Below the pieces are notes generated by a model. That model searched no databases, had not been told where the DNA came from, and saw only the letters and a program-made list of their open reading frames with translations. A stretch of 64,000 bases of DNA. Origin: Arcicella sp034519515. Its GTDB lineage: Bacteria > Bacteroidota > Bacteroidia > Cytophagales > Spirosomataceae. The stretch covers positions 1 to 64,000 of the forward strand of contig JAXHOK010000059.1 of the NCBI GenBank assembly GCA_034519515.1, read 5' to 3'. Position numbers and translations under genes: made by a program. Positions 12,998 through 21,934 of the stretch are shown piece after piece (the first letter of the stretch is position 1; every line of letters begins with the position of its first letter).

Positions 12998-14817
12998 ATG
13001 TCCACGCAAGCGACGGAGGATCTCGTGCTTGCCGATGCTTTGGCCATGCTGGCCCCACCGGTGAAGCCAGGCAACCGAAACCGTGCTGCGTCGCACTGCC
13101 GCGGTGATCCGAGCCGTCGCCGATGGTGCGGCCCCCGCGCATTCACACCCTGGGCTAACGCTCCTCGACCAGCTGAGCTCGCTTCACAACCAGCCATGCC
13201 TCCGCTACATCGCGTCCTGCACGCGGCTCATCGCGGCCCCCAAGCCGCGCGGTACGCTCACCTACTACTACGACATCGCCGTCGCCGACAAGGCCAAGAT
13301 CTGGGCCCGCAGCGACAACAAACGGCGGCGCGAGCTCGCGGCGGAGATGGCGCAGTGCACGTTCCATCCGAGGTGTCTGTTAGCTTCAAAGGCGATGCAC
13401 CGAAACAAGGTCGGCGACTTCAACCGCCGCGGCCTCGAGTGGCTGGCCCACCGCGAGAAGAAGCTCGAAAAGAAGCGCGCCACCGACGCCGCCGACCGCG
13501 CGGAGCTGGAGCAGGAAGAATTCAAGAAGTGGGAGCTGAGCGTCGCGAGCCGCCGGGCCTACGAGGAACGTCAGCGTCGTTTGGAGGCGGTCGCGCGGGG
13601 AGGCGACTTCACAGATTCCGCGTCGTCGGTCTCGTCGTCGAACGACAGCGACAGCGATGCGTCGTCAGCAAGCACGGACGCGACGAGGGAGCACCGCAGC
13701 CACCGCACGCCGCGCCGCCGCGACCCGAACGTGACGCCCCCGCGCGCCACGTACCGCCGTCAGGCCTACACGGACCCGCGGACGTGGCACCCGCAGACTC
13801 AGGCCCACCCGTACCACGAGGAGATGGCCAAGACGCCGCTCATTGAGCGTCTCACGCACCACACGCCGCGCCCGAGCCGCACACTCGAGGCCTTCCGTGC
13901 CGAGGAACAGGCGGCGCAGGACCGCATCGATCACGGCCGGATGCGCGAAGCAGATCGTGAAAAGGTCGTTGGGCGGCTGCACGTCCCGCGGCGCCTGCCG
14001 AACCACCTCCGACCGGCCTGCGCGGCCATCGCCGGCCGAACGCACCAGTGCGCCGGCGTCGCGCCGTCGGGGACCGCGGAGTGCACCTTCTCCCCGAGAT
14101 CCGCAAGGCGCCCAGGTCCGTCCTGCCTGAGAGCGACTCGCGGCTCGTGCGGCCGAAGCGGTGGGACCCCGCGGAGGCAGACCTTGCCAAGACCGTCCGG
14201 CTGACGCCGCTCCCCGGCCGCTTCACGAAGGCGGAGTCGGATCAGTTCTTCGAACGCACGGACCAATGGAAGCGAGCCGTGCAGCAGCGCCGCGAGCTGC
14301 TCCAGCGCGAGCACGACGAGCGCGACTTCTACTCGCACCCGTACTCCCCTCGCATCACGCGGATGGCGCGCGTCTCCGGCCGCTGCTGGGGCCTCGAGGA
14401 CGTCGATGGCGATGACGGCAACACTGCGGCCGACCGCCACCACCATCAATCCCCGCACCGCCGTCCTCGGCGGCGCAACGGAGCAGCGCAGCGGATGTGC
14501 CGAAGGTCGCGCCGTACCGACCGGAGGCCCTCCGCTTGTTGGACGAGCGCTCTCCCGCGCACAGTGGTGGCTTCTCCCACCGCCGATCGAGCCCGGCAGC
14601 GGACGAGATTGTCCGCAGCGGGATGCTCAAGGAGATCTTCGACGAACTGGAGCCGTCGCCCGTCGGCTTCGTCCATGCGAGCGCGTGCATCGTCGCGCTG
14701 CAGCATCTCTCCACCACCCTTGGCCTCGCACCGCGGAACGTGGACGCCGATGAGCTTCCCACCCGAATCGGCTACGCCGACTTCGCAGCGCTGTTCCACC
14801 GCATCGTGCCGCTCTAG
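12998..14817 (+). CDS. Charged coiled-coil protist protein with 'CTFxP' motifs (frame broken)
   Basis: The start is ATG at 12,998 (MSTQATEDLV). The frame shifts near 13,078, then stays open to about 14,090. Two motifs, AQCTFHP (about 13,350) and ECTFSP (about 14,085), match the 'ECTFxPxI' pattern that recurs in flagellar and basal-body-associated proteins of protists. Between them lie a Lys/Glu/Arg-rich coiled-coil (13,400-13,600), a Ser/Asp low-complexity patch (13,610-13,680) and a basic segment. At the second motif the run TCCCCGAG needs one more C for the protein to continue as EIRKAPRS, a typical homopolymer under-call. Coding continues to about 14,400, then in another frame from 14,497 to the stop at 14,815-14,817, ending in an acidic helical segment (LKEIFDELEP) that could be EF-hand-like. 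About 600 residues if repaired. Function unknown. Confidence 0.55.
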
Positions 14818-14960
14818 ACTGTGAGGGAGATGCCTCTTTGTATTTTCCTTTCAAACCGGGCAGTTGGTGAGGGCCGCCAACTCCAACAGAAAAATATTAT
14901 CGCGCTTCAATTTATGTTTTCATTCTGCCTGGTGGCGGTGTTGGTTTGCGTAGGCACCGA
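14818..14960 (+). promoter_or_regulatory. Protist intergenic spacer with TAGGC acceptor-like motif
   Basis: The spacer has a T-rich stretch (14,905-14,950) followed by GCGTAGGCACCGA and then the ATG at 14,961. The same GCGTAGGC word occurs at about 16,104 before the next paralogue. It is consistent with a polypyrimidine tract plus AG acceptor; this role is inferred. Confidence 0.35.
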
Positions 14961-16016
14961 ATGGGGGCCAAGTCGCGGGCTAAGTTCGGAGGAGGCCGTC
15001 ACGGCGGGAACGTGACTTCTTCTCCGCATCCCTCGATGGCGCCGTCCACTTCTTTCGGCCACGTCGACTCGATTCTCACCCACGGGACCGCCACCGCCGA
15101 TCCGACGCCCGACCGTCCCTTCCCGGCTTTCCGCGAGCAAGATGTGTCGCCTCTCGAAAGCTACTGCCGCAATCGGTACATCGCCATCGCCAACATCCCC
15201 GCCAACTCAGCGCCGCTGTCGATGGCGAGCGACGAGCTGTCCGCGGGGGTCCTCTCGTCGCCGTGGCTATGGCCCGAGTTCCACCGTCGCCGCGATACGC
15301 CCTACACGCACCTGACGCCGTACAGCCCGCTGCTGCGCGAGGTGCAAAGCGTCATGGCGCGCAAATTCCCCGGCGTGGACAACAACTTCATGACGGGGTA
15401 CGTGTCGCGTTTCATCACCATCGGAATGCTCAACTACGCGGCGTTTGCAGCGATGATGGTCGACACGTCTGCGGTCGACGTCGCGCTCGCGAACCTCACG
15501 CCGATCATCGAGGAGGCCGAGATCTTTGTTGTGCTGCACGTTGGCGTCGGCGCCGCGAAGCGCTGCGGCCTTCCGCCGGCGGCGCAGAAGAAGGTCGCAG
15601 ACAGCCTGATCGGCACCGTTGGGGGGGGCTCAGCGATCGGCAAGGCGATGGTGGAGACTATGTTCCCTGGCACCGCGGCGCGCGCGCGTCCGAGCGCCCG
15701 GAAGCGGCGCATGTTCAAGAACTTGCGTGTGATTGTGTCGCGCGGGAGCGGTGGCGGGGTCGCCAACGCGGTGCGGCAGGGCGTGGCGCCGCCCCTCGGG
15801 GGTCTCAGCCGCAACCAAGGCAAACGCGGTAGTAAGAAGCTCAACAAGAAGAACGTCGCTGCGTCGCGTGTCGATGCTTCGAAAGTTGGTAGCGCACCCG
15901 TGGTGGTCGCAAACATCGAGGCCGGCGTGGACCGTCGTGATGACTTCGGGGTTGTTTTCGTTTGTTGCAAAGGCGAACCGGCATGCCGTGCGCTGTGCGA
16001 TCGACTTGCATCATGA
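14961..16016 (+). CDS. Protist protein of unknown function, paralogue A
   Basis: An intact frame of about 350 residues from ATG 14,961 to the TGA at 16,014-16,016. A TTG fifteen bases upstream is in frame but is an unlikely eukaryotic start. The N-terminus is basic and Gly/Ser-rich. The conserved core (roughly residues 55-190) contains DVSPLESYCRNR, WLWPEFHRRR, VDNNFMTGYVSRFIT and LTPIIEEAE, all repeated in the following gene. A hydrophobic helix (MLNYAAFAAMMV) lies between the last two motifs. The C-terminal third is Arg/Lys/Gly-rich and not shared in the visible part of the paralogue. I recognise no domain. The two neighbouring copies show a local gene duplication. Confidence 0.7.
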   Translation: MGAKSRAKFGGGRHGGNVTSSPHPSMAPSTSFGHVDSILTHGTATADPTPDRPFPAFREQDVSPLESYCRNRYIAIANIPANSAPLSMASDELSAGVLSSPWLWPEFHRRRDTPYTHLTPYSPLLREVQSVMARKFPGVDNNFMTGYVSRFITIGMLNYAAFAAMMVDTSAVDVALANLTPIIEEAEIFVVLHVGVGAAKRCGLPPAAQKKVADSLIGTVGGGSAIGKAMVETMFPGTAARARPSARKRRMFKNLRVIVSRGSGGGVANAVRQGVAPPLGGLSRNQGKRGSKKLNKKNVAASRVDASKVGSAPVVVANIEAGVDRRDDFGVVFVCCKGEPACRALCDRLAS

Positions 16017-16352
16017 GCAACTGAGTGTGTCGTCCCAGTTTTCAGCGGTTGCGCAACCCACTTAATAGATATCTCATCTTTTCACGCCTTGACTTTTTGT
16101 TGCGTAGGCGTTGCGCTCTTTTTGCGCACCGCTCATCGTGGGGGGCACTGACTCAACGACGACGTCTCGGGACGCCCCGATTCTCGAGCTTCCGCCCCAT
16201 CAACCACTCACAGCACCATTTCGTGTGTTTGGGTTTATCCCTAGTGCCCCTCTCCAACCAGCACCATTTTTCTTCGGTGCGTCTGCCACGGCTCAGAAAG
16301 CCTTCGCCACTGCCTTCACCTCAGCGTTCACCTCCCGGGCTGGAGCACGCAA
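16017..16352 (+). other. Protist intergenic spacer, T-rich
   Basis: 336 bases between the paralogues. It holds T-rich runs and GACTTTTTGTTGCGTAGGCG near 16,091-16,110, the third occurrence of the TAGGC context. Short open frames here (for example from 16,111) lack the composition of the flanking genes and probably represent untranslated sequence. Confidence 0.45.
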
Positions 16353-17015
16353 ATGGTCAGCATGGGCGAGTTCGGCATGGGCAAAATCTCTGACAAGCCG
16401 GTCGCTGAACCGCAGAGTGCGCAGCAAGAGGACGATCAAGTCGCTGCGACCATTCCCGCGGAGCCGATTCGGGACGAGGAGGCGTTCCCAGTGTTCATGG
16501 AGTGGGACGTGTCACCGCTCGAGCGCTACTGCCGGACCCGCTTCGTGCAAACCACCGACATTCCGAAGAACTCGCCGCTGCAGCCGTTCCCAGGCAGTGG
16601 TGGGGACGAAGAGTTGTCGGTGATGTTTCTGACCTCCGCGTGGCTCTGGCCCGAGTTCCACCGCCGGCGTGCCACGCCGTTCGCGAGCCTCGTCCCGGCC
16701 AGCCCGCTGATGCGCTCGGTGCAGGAGGCGTTCCTGATGGCGTTTGATGTGGACAACGAATTCATGACGGGGTACGTCTCGCACTTCATCACCGTTGCTG
16801 TGACTTCACTACGCGGCGGCGTCCGCGTCGATGGCGGCAGCGGCAGAAGACGATGCGTCGACGGACGCCGCGGACGCGGCGTTGCTGCGTCCTCACGCCA
16901 ATCATCGAGGAGGCCGAGGCCTTCATCGCGCACGGACTTCGCCGTTCCGACGTCGCTGCTACTGGTGCAATGGAGGCGAAGTTGGAGGAGGCGGTGCCGA
17001 TTTCGTCAAAGTATG
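16353..17015 (+). CDS. Protist protein of unknown function, paralogue B, truncated at the junction
   Basis: Starts at ATG 16,353 (MVSMGEFGMG). It repeats the paralogue A core: DVSPLERYCRTR, WLWPEFHRRR, VDNEFMTGYVSHFIT. The frame then breaks near 16,800. Coding continues in another frame, where LTPIIEEAEAF (about 16,890-16,925) aligns with LTPIIEEAEIF of paralogue A. The alignable protein and the G+C-rich composition both stop at about 17,000-17,020, where A+T-rich bacterial DNA begins, so the 3' part is missing. The end coordinate is approximate. Confidence 0.6.
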
Positions 17016-17035
17016 GCAACCTACAATGCAAACAA
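17000..17035. other. Composition breakpoint: protist-like to Bacteroidota DNA
   Basis: Upstream sequence is G+C-rich and encodes paralogue B. From about 17,010 the sequence turns A+T-rich and everything beyond is typical Bacteroidota. Paralogue B is cut mid-gene. No transposon end or tRNA is visible at the join. A chimeric assembly or library artefact is the simplest explanation. Confidence 0.8.
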
Positions 17036-17180
17036 AATATTTGGAGAACTCTATTTCGATTAGGCTCAGAGGACACTTTCGAGAATCCAACTTAAAATAT
17101 TAGTTCAAACCTTAGATACATTATCCAATTAGGAATTCAAGATAGTATTAATTCACGAGAAAGAAGAATATGCTTAAATT

Positions 17181-17214
17181 AAAATGCCTTCTGATTTGAT
17201 TCAGAAGGCATTTT
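17181..17214. terminator. Bidirectional rho-independent terminator
   Basis: A perfect 14-bp stem (17,181-17,194 with 17,201-17,214) encloses the loop TTTGAT. T runs flank it in both orientations (TTTTTT at 17,211-17,216; AAAA at 17,181-17,184 for the other strand). It lies just downstream of the helicase gene, which reads on the - strand and ends at 17,264. Confidence 0.9.
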
Positions 17215-17263
17215 TTGTAAATGTAATGGTATTATCAAACTAACTAAGCTTAATTCTACCCTC

Positions 17264-18376
17264 CTAAATCTTCCGAAAAAAGATATTCAATAACTTCGTA
17301 TATTCGTTAATACGCTTTACTTCCGATTGACTAACGAAGGCTATGGAAATACCCCTCTTTCCCGCACGGGCAGTTCTGCCGCTTCGATGGGTGTAATATT
17401 CGGGTTGGTCGGGGAGTTGGTAGTGGATTACATACGCTAAATCGTCCACATCAATTCCTCTCGCTGAAATATCGGTGGCGACCAATATTTTCAATTTATG
17501 GCTTTTGAAAGCCCGCATCACTTTGTCTCGCTCTTTTTGTTGTAAATCCCCATGAATAGCATCTACGGCAATATTTTTACTGATTAATTGCTTGGTAAGG
17601 GTTTGGACTGCGGCTTTGGTTCTGCAAAAAATAATCCCAGTCGAACTGCCCATCGTTTTTACAAATTGCATCACATAATCAAATTTATCACGCTCTTCGC
17701 AGATGAAATATTGATGTTCAATCAGGTTATTAACCACCTCATTTTTACTCACTTGCACCGTGCGGGTGTCTTTGGACATATAGGTATCAATCAGTTTTTG
17801 TAAAGACGGAGGAAGCGTTGCCGAAAACAACCATTTTGTGCCACCATTGGGTATTCCACGCAATATTTTGGTTAATTCATCCTTGAAACCCATACTCAAC
17901 ATTTCATCGGCTTCGTCTAAGATTACGGTTTTTACAGATTTTAGACTGATTGCTTTTCTTTCCAATAAATCTACCAATCGCCCAGGAGTTGCCACGATAA
18001 TTTGCGTAGGTCGGGATAATGCCCGTAACTGAAACTCAATTTTCTCACCACCATAAACGGCTTCCACGAAAACTTTATCGGTCGAGAATTTAGTCAGTTT
18101 AAATAAATGCTTAGCAATCTGCTGGACAAGCTCACGGGTGGGAGCAAGGATAAGTGCTTGAACATCAGTAGATTTTGGATTAATTTTCATTAATAATGGC
18201 AAACCGAAAGCGGCAGTTTTGCCCGTTCCAGTTTGTGCTTGACCAATAAAATCGTTTTGACTTTTGAGTAAAAAAGGAATTGCTTTTTCCTGTATTTCGG
18301 TGGGCTGGGTGATTTTCATCTCGGCGAGTGCCTGAACGAAATGTGCCGATATGCCTAATTCTTTAAATGTTGCCAA
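17264..18376 (-). CDS. DEAD-box ATP-dependent RNA helicase
   Basis: A 370-residue cytoplasmic RNA helicase of the DeaD/RhlE type, which unwinds RNA during ribosome assembly, cold adaptation or decay. All core motifs are visible: Q motif region (PTEIQEKAIP), motif I AQTGTGKT (residues 47-54), Ia PTREL (79-83), TPGRLVDLL (about 130), II DEAD (154-157), III SAT (185-187), and VI HRSGRTARAG near the C-terminus. It has only the two RecA-like domains; the basic or RNA-binding tail found in longer relatives is absent. The start codon is TTG at 18,376; no in-frame ATG precedes it and the next Met is residue 20, inside the Q-motif region. A TACCTTTG box sits 17 bases upstream, so the leader would be very short. 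It is monocistronic and ends at a bidirectional terminator. Confidence 0.95.
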   Translation of the reverse strand: MATFKELGISAHFVQALAEMKITQPTEIQEKAIPFLLKSQNDFIGQAQTGTGKTAAFGLPLLMKINPKSTDVQALILAPTRELVQQIAKHLFKLTKFSTDKVFVEAVYGGEKIEFQLRALSRPTQIIVATPGRLVDLLERKAISLKSVKTVILDEADEMLSMGFKDELTKILRGIPNGGTKWLFSATLPPSLQKLIDTYMSKDTRTVQVSKNEVVNNLIEHQYFICEERDKFDYVMQFVKTMGSSTGIIFCRTKAAVQTLTKQLISKNIAVDAIHGDLQQKERDKVMRAFKSHKLKILVATDISARGIDVDDLAYVIHYQLPDQPEYYTHRSGRTARAGKRGISIAFVSQSEVKRINEYTKLLNIFFRKI

Positions 18377-18392
18377 TGTCTTATTTTTTTGA

Positions 18393-18400
18393 CAAAGGTA
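18393..18400 (-). promoter_or_regulatory. Putative Bacteroidota -7 box for the helicase
   Basis: TACCTTTG on the - strand matches the Bacteroidota -7 consensus TAnnTTTG and lies 17 bases from the TTG start. No convincing -33 TTTG is seen at the expected distance. Confidence 0.45.
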
Positions 18401-18485
18401 CGGATTTTTTTAGCGATGAGCATTGAGCTATGAGAGTGTAAGGAGCAACCGATTGAGAAGCTATCTTTTCATCTATGCGACCCAA

Positions 18486-18570
18486 TCTGAATTTGGATTC
18501 GTCAGATTTAGGGATTTTTTGGATTAAAATTTGGGCTCAATTCAAAAAATCTGATGAATCCAAATTTAGA
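18486..18570. repeat. Short inverted-repeat element (85 bp)
   Basis: Arms 18,486-18,509 and 18,547-18,570 are inverted copies with 22 of 24 positions matching. It lies in the gene-free stretch 18,377-18,933 and could fold as a hairpin in RNA or DNA. It is MITE- or REP-like; no encoded protein. Confidence 0.75.
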
Positions 18571-18582
18571 AATAATGGGTTT

Positions 18583-18698
18583 GTAACGTGTAAACAATAA
18601 GATGGTGTTTTTCTCTAATCCTTTTGCGGTAATACTTCACCTCTTTTTCGTTTAACAGCGATGCTACGTAACGTGTAAATAATAAGTTGGCGTTTTTC
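18583..18698. repeat. Pair of 31-bp direct repeats
   Basis: Copies at 18,583-18,613 and 18,668-18,698 both begin GTAACGTGTAAA and match at 28 of 31 positions. There are only two copies and unequal flanks, so this is not a CRISPR array. Confidence 0.75.
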
Positions 18699-18759
18699 AG
18701 TTAGTTCCTTAAACATAAGTCATTTTGTCTAATCACTCCCATCACTCAATGCTCATTTA

Positions 18760-18927
18760 GGGCAACCGCACCAAATGATGAATATTCTGCAAAATAATAT
18801 TTGGTTAGATTACAAACCCTCAAATTGATAAACTGAGAGTGTTTAATTTTCTATAAAAAGAAGACTAACAAATATTATTTTGTAAAAAGACTCAAATTTA
18901 GATAGTTTATCTGCCGTGCGGTTGCCC
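18760..18927. repeat. Nested inverted-repeat element (168 bp)
   Basis: The outer arms GGGCAACCGCAC (18,760-18,771) and GTGCGGTTGCCC (18,916-18,927) are perfect. Inner arms 18,790-18,808 and 18,865-18,882 pair with one bulge (CAAAATAATATTTG core). Both ends are flanked by the word ATGCTCATTT, on the same strand. It sits directly downstream of the exo-lyase stop codon and looks like a non-coding mobile or REP-type element. Confidence 0.75.
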
Positions 18928-18933
18928 TGATGC

Positions 18934-21663
18934 TCATTTCAACTCATCACCTACATAAGCTAAACATTGCATCGCCGCCAAACCCCATTGGGCGGTGCTA
19001 TTGGTGGAAATGGAAGTAGATTCGTCCATAGGATTTAATACCTCTGAACCTTCCAGATGTTTGGTTGTTTGAGATATGCGTTTTATGCCGCCTTCGCCTG
19101 CATAAAATTCTGCCCAAGCACGAGCCGCCAAAGCGGGGTTTTTAGTCCGTTTTGCCGCAAAAGCGGTCAATTTTGAATGTCCTTGTTGCAAATTTATCCC
19201 ACCTAATTTTTTGCCTAATACCGCCATTTGTTCTTCGCCAGTAGCGTTATAAAGCGTACAGTATTGTAACCAAGCCTTTTCAAAAACGGGCATATCTACT
19301 AATTCAATGAGTTCGGCACAAATTTCAGCCAAACCAAAGGCAGCACTCAGATGCGATACTGATATTTTATCGTTTGGTCCTTTTTGGTATTTGCCCGTAG
19401 AAAGTTCCATAACTGCCCCGCCCGTAAAAAATCCGTGGGGTTGTTCGGCGATGGTTCGCATACTATTTAAGAGTTTATCTCGCATTTTTGGATTTTCGGT
19501 ACGCTCCCATTCTGTGAGCCACGCCGAAGCCAATGCTCCCCAATCTGTGCCAAATGAGATATTGGCAAAATCGCCTTTGGGGTCTAACTGAGTTACATTT
19601 TGCCCTACTTTTCGTCCTGGAATAATGGTGCGGAGGGTTTTATCGGCATTCACTTGTTCACGCATCAAATCGCCCACTCTTTCGTCAGCGGTGAGGTAAT
19701 AATAAAATCTGCGATTGGCGGCTGTGCTGATGCGGAGTTGTTTGGCACTACAACCCCAGTGCATCACATTATGCCGAGAACCCAAGGGGCTGAACGGACC
19801 AACGTGATGCACATCAACCTCGCCCGTGTGTCTGGTCATGGCCTCTGCCATTCTGAAAACGTCCTTTCTACCCGTCCGTAGGAAGTAATACCAAAGCCAA
19901 AGGTCTGTGGAAAGTTCTGAATTATCCCAAGCCGAACCGCCAATATCGTACCGCCAAACGTGGCGATTTTTATCGTAAGAGTGCATAACATCGCCATAAT
20001 TCCAGAAGCCGTACCAGTGCTGTTGCTCTATTTGTTTTTGGTAAAAGTCAAAATAGAAATCTAATTGTTTTTCGATGGCAACCTTTCTATCAGAACTTAA
20101 ATCAGGTATTGAAAAAGCACTCCCAAAAATGTTCGTTTTTGCTAAATAATCGGGCTTAGGATTCAGTACGGGTGGATTTTGGATTTGCTCGGCAATGTCT
20201 GCTAATGCCTCGTGCGAGGGTGTGCTTGCCAACGCCCATACCTGCATTTCACTGGTGCGAGCCACGCCTACGGGTCTGCCAAATTCGGGTTCGTAATCTT
20301 CGTAAGTAATATCCAAACCGTCCAATTGTTTGGCGTGAGTGTCTTGTCCCATGCCGTCATGGTAAAAACGTAAGTCCATTGCTGGGGCTTTGGGCGACCA
20401 TAACCAGAGGGTTACTTCGCCCGTTTCGGTATGGGCTTTGCGAATGTCAATTTGGGCAGGATGACTTTGCCAAAAGTTGCGAATTCCGAAAGCTAAACCG
20501 CCCGAAGGTGTGCCTAAATATGCCGTTCCGTCGGAGCGTTTTCCGTAAGCCGACTGAATCCAGCCGTGTCCTGCTTTTGTCCGTTTCTGAATATCAAAGG
20601 CATCGGGAAGGGGTTGATAAAGTGTATAATCTCCCCAAGCGGGAACGTATGGGAGATTGGCTTGTTTAAATTTTGGGTCGAAAGTGGTAGATAAAATCTC
20701 TTTTCCTTCTATCTGAGCATCAAGGGCTTTTTGTCCTGCATCTCTTCGTAAACCTGACAATCCTTGAATGGCCTCACCAAAAACGCCTCTATTTTCACCC
20801 ACAAAACGTACATGACGGTTATAAATGGCATCTTTCAGCGGTACACTAAACCGAATGCCCAAGCCATTGATGAAGTCTTTTTGTTCATCTCCATCAAAAA
20901 TAATGGTGTGCATAATACGGATAGATTCTGAACCTGCATAAAAATATAGACGTATCACAAAAGGCAACCAAGCACGGTCTTTGGTGTTTTGATGTTTGCC
21001 TTCAATTTTTATCACCGTTCTGATTGCCCCATTTTGTTCGATGGTCAGGTTTTCTATTTTTCCTTCAAAACCTTCGGTAAGGAGGGTTTCGCCGACTTCG
21101 TTTTCGGTTTTATCTTGTACTTGCAAGACTAATTTACCATCGCTTGCCGTAATTTTTCCATCCCGAATAATACTTTTTATGAGCGTAGAGCCTGTTTTGT
21201 TGATTTCGCAAGTGATTATTCCAGTATTCACAACTACTGAATCTTTATAGTCCTGAACCTGAATCGTTTGTTTTGGGGTAGCGTTTTTGCCCACAGAAAC
21301 TTGCAGATTTTCTGATAAATTTTCATTGGAAGCAATGGCATGAGCCGTCCATTTCAAACTGCCATCGTTCCAGTATGCCAAAGCCCAATGTTGCGAAGGA
21401 ATAGTATTTGAACCATCTTGTACCACCAAATCCGTTCCTTTTTTAATCATTCCCTTCGCCCAAGGCACGCCCCAAGTGAGCCCTTTCAAGGTTTTGGGGG
21501 CTTTATTGTCAAGCCAATTTAAGAGAATGGGTGCGGGATTCAGTGTATTTTGAGGTTCATTATTTTGTAATGAAAAATGGGAAGTAATAGGCAACGATGC
21601 CGCAAAAATCGCCGAGTTTTTTACAAAATCTCGGCGAGTGGAAATGGTTTTTGAATAGCTCAT
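18934..21663 (-). CDS. PL26-type exo-rhamnogalacturonan lyase, Tat-exported
   Basis: About 909 residues from the ATG at 21,663; an upstream TTG-start extension is rejected because the Tat signal begins at this Met (TRRDFVK at residues 9-15, then a hydrophobic stretch). The N-terminal domain carries GVPWAKG and YWNDGSLKW, the pattern of the RIFT-barrel domain of Penicillium PcRGLX-like exo-rhamnogalacturonan lyases. The middle is a large beta-sandwich (LPFVIRLYFYAGSESIRI, RHVRFVGENRGVFGEA). The last ~400 residues are helical, as in an alpha/alpha toroid (HWYGFWNYGDVMHSYD, DVHHVGPFSPLGSRH). Expected role: release of unsaturated disaccharide from rhamnogalacturonan I by beta-elimination outside the cytoplasm. 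It fits the rhamnogalacturonan locus at 52-64 kb. The family call rests on remembered motifs; other RIFT-domain lyases are possible. Confidence 0.75.
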   Translation of the reverse strand: MSYSKTISTRRDFVKNSAIFAASLPITSHFSLQNNEPQNTLNPAPILLNWLDNKAPKTLKGLTWGVPWAKGMIKKGTDLVVQDGSNTIPSQHWALAYWNDGSLKWTAHAIASNENLSENLQVSVGKNATPKQTIQVQDYKDSVVVNTGIITCEINKTGSTLIKSIIRDGKITASDGKLVLQVQDKTENEVGETLLTEGFEGKIENLTIEQNGAIRTVIKIEGKHQNTKDRAWLPFVIRLYFYAGSESIRIMHTIIFDGDEQKDFINGLGIRFSVPLKDAIYNRHVRFVGENRGVFGEAIQGLSGLRRDAGQKALDAQIEGKEILSTTFDPKFKQANLPYVPAWGDYTLYQPLPDAFDIQKRTKAGHGWIQSAYGKRSDGTAYLGTPSGGLAFGIRNFWQSHPAQIDIRKAHTETGEVTLWLWSPKAPAMDLRFYHDGMGQDTHAKQLDGLDITYEDYEPEFGRPVGVARTSEMQVWALASTPSHEALADIAEQIQNPPVLNPKPDYLAKTNIFGSAFSIPDLSSDRKVAIEKQLDFYFDFYQKQIEQQHWYGFWNYGDVMHSYDKNRHVWRYDIGGSAWDNSELSTDLWLWYYFLRTGRKDVFRMAEAMTRHTGEVDVHHVGPFSPLGSRHNVMHWGCSAKQLRISTAANRRFYYYLTADERVGDLMREQVNADKTLRTIIPGRKVGQNVTQLDPKGDFANISFGTDWGALASAWLTEWERTENPKMRDKLLNSMRTIAEQPHGFFTGGAVMELSTGKYQKGPNDKISVSHLSAAFGLAEICAELIELVDMPVFEKAWLQYCTLYNATGEEQMAVLGKKLGGINLQQGHSKLTAFAAKRTKNPALAARAWAEFYAGEGGIKRISQTTKHLEGSEVLNPMDESTSISTNSTAQWGLAAMQCLAYVGDELK

Positions 21664-21934
21664 AAAAATGCTGAAATATTTTTTAAACCGCAGATCGAAC
21701 GGATTTAGTCTGGGACATACAGTTAGTTTTATACTGAAAAGCACAGCCTGATTACTTATTTACTCATGTGAGCAAAAGGAAACAATTAATTCTAATGTTC
21801 TCATGGTTTTGAATATGGTAAGTACCTGTTGGAAATTAGTCCACGGTTGAATGCCCTGTAACTCGCTAATTGACAGTAAGTTATGACAATGACGCATAGC
21901 CCCTAAAACCTAACCCAAACTTATTTTGGAATAT
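21664..21934. other. Spacer without recognised feature
   Basis: 271 bases between the exo-lyase and the DUF6250-like gene, both on the - strand. I see no open frame, terminator or convincing promoter. Confidence 0.5.

Noticed and set aside
15263..15832. 189-codon open frame inside paralogue A in another frame
   Set aside because: It is Arg-rich and overlaps an intact frame that is conserved in paralogue B.
16111..16623. Open frame over the spacer before paralogue B
   Set aside because: It reads through the spacer in a different frame from the conserved core and lacks paralogue A similarity.
18583..18698. CRISPR-like direct repeats
   Set aside because: Only two imperfect copies, no further repeats and no cas genes.
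21664..21744. Upstream TTG start for the exo-lyase
   Set aside because: The Tat signal starts at the Met at 21,663; the extension would bury it.
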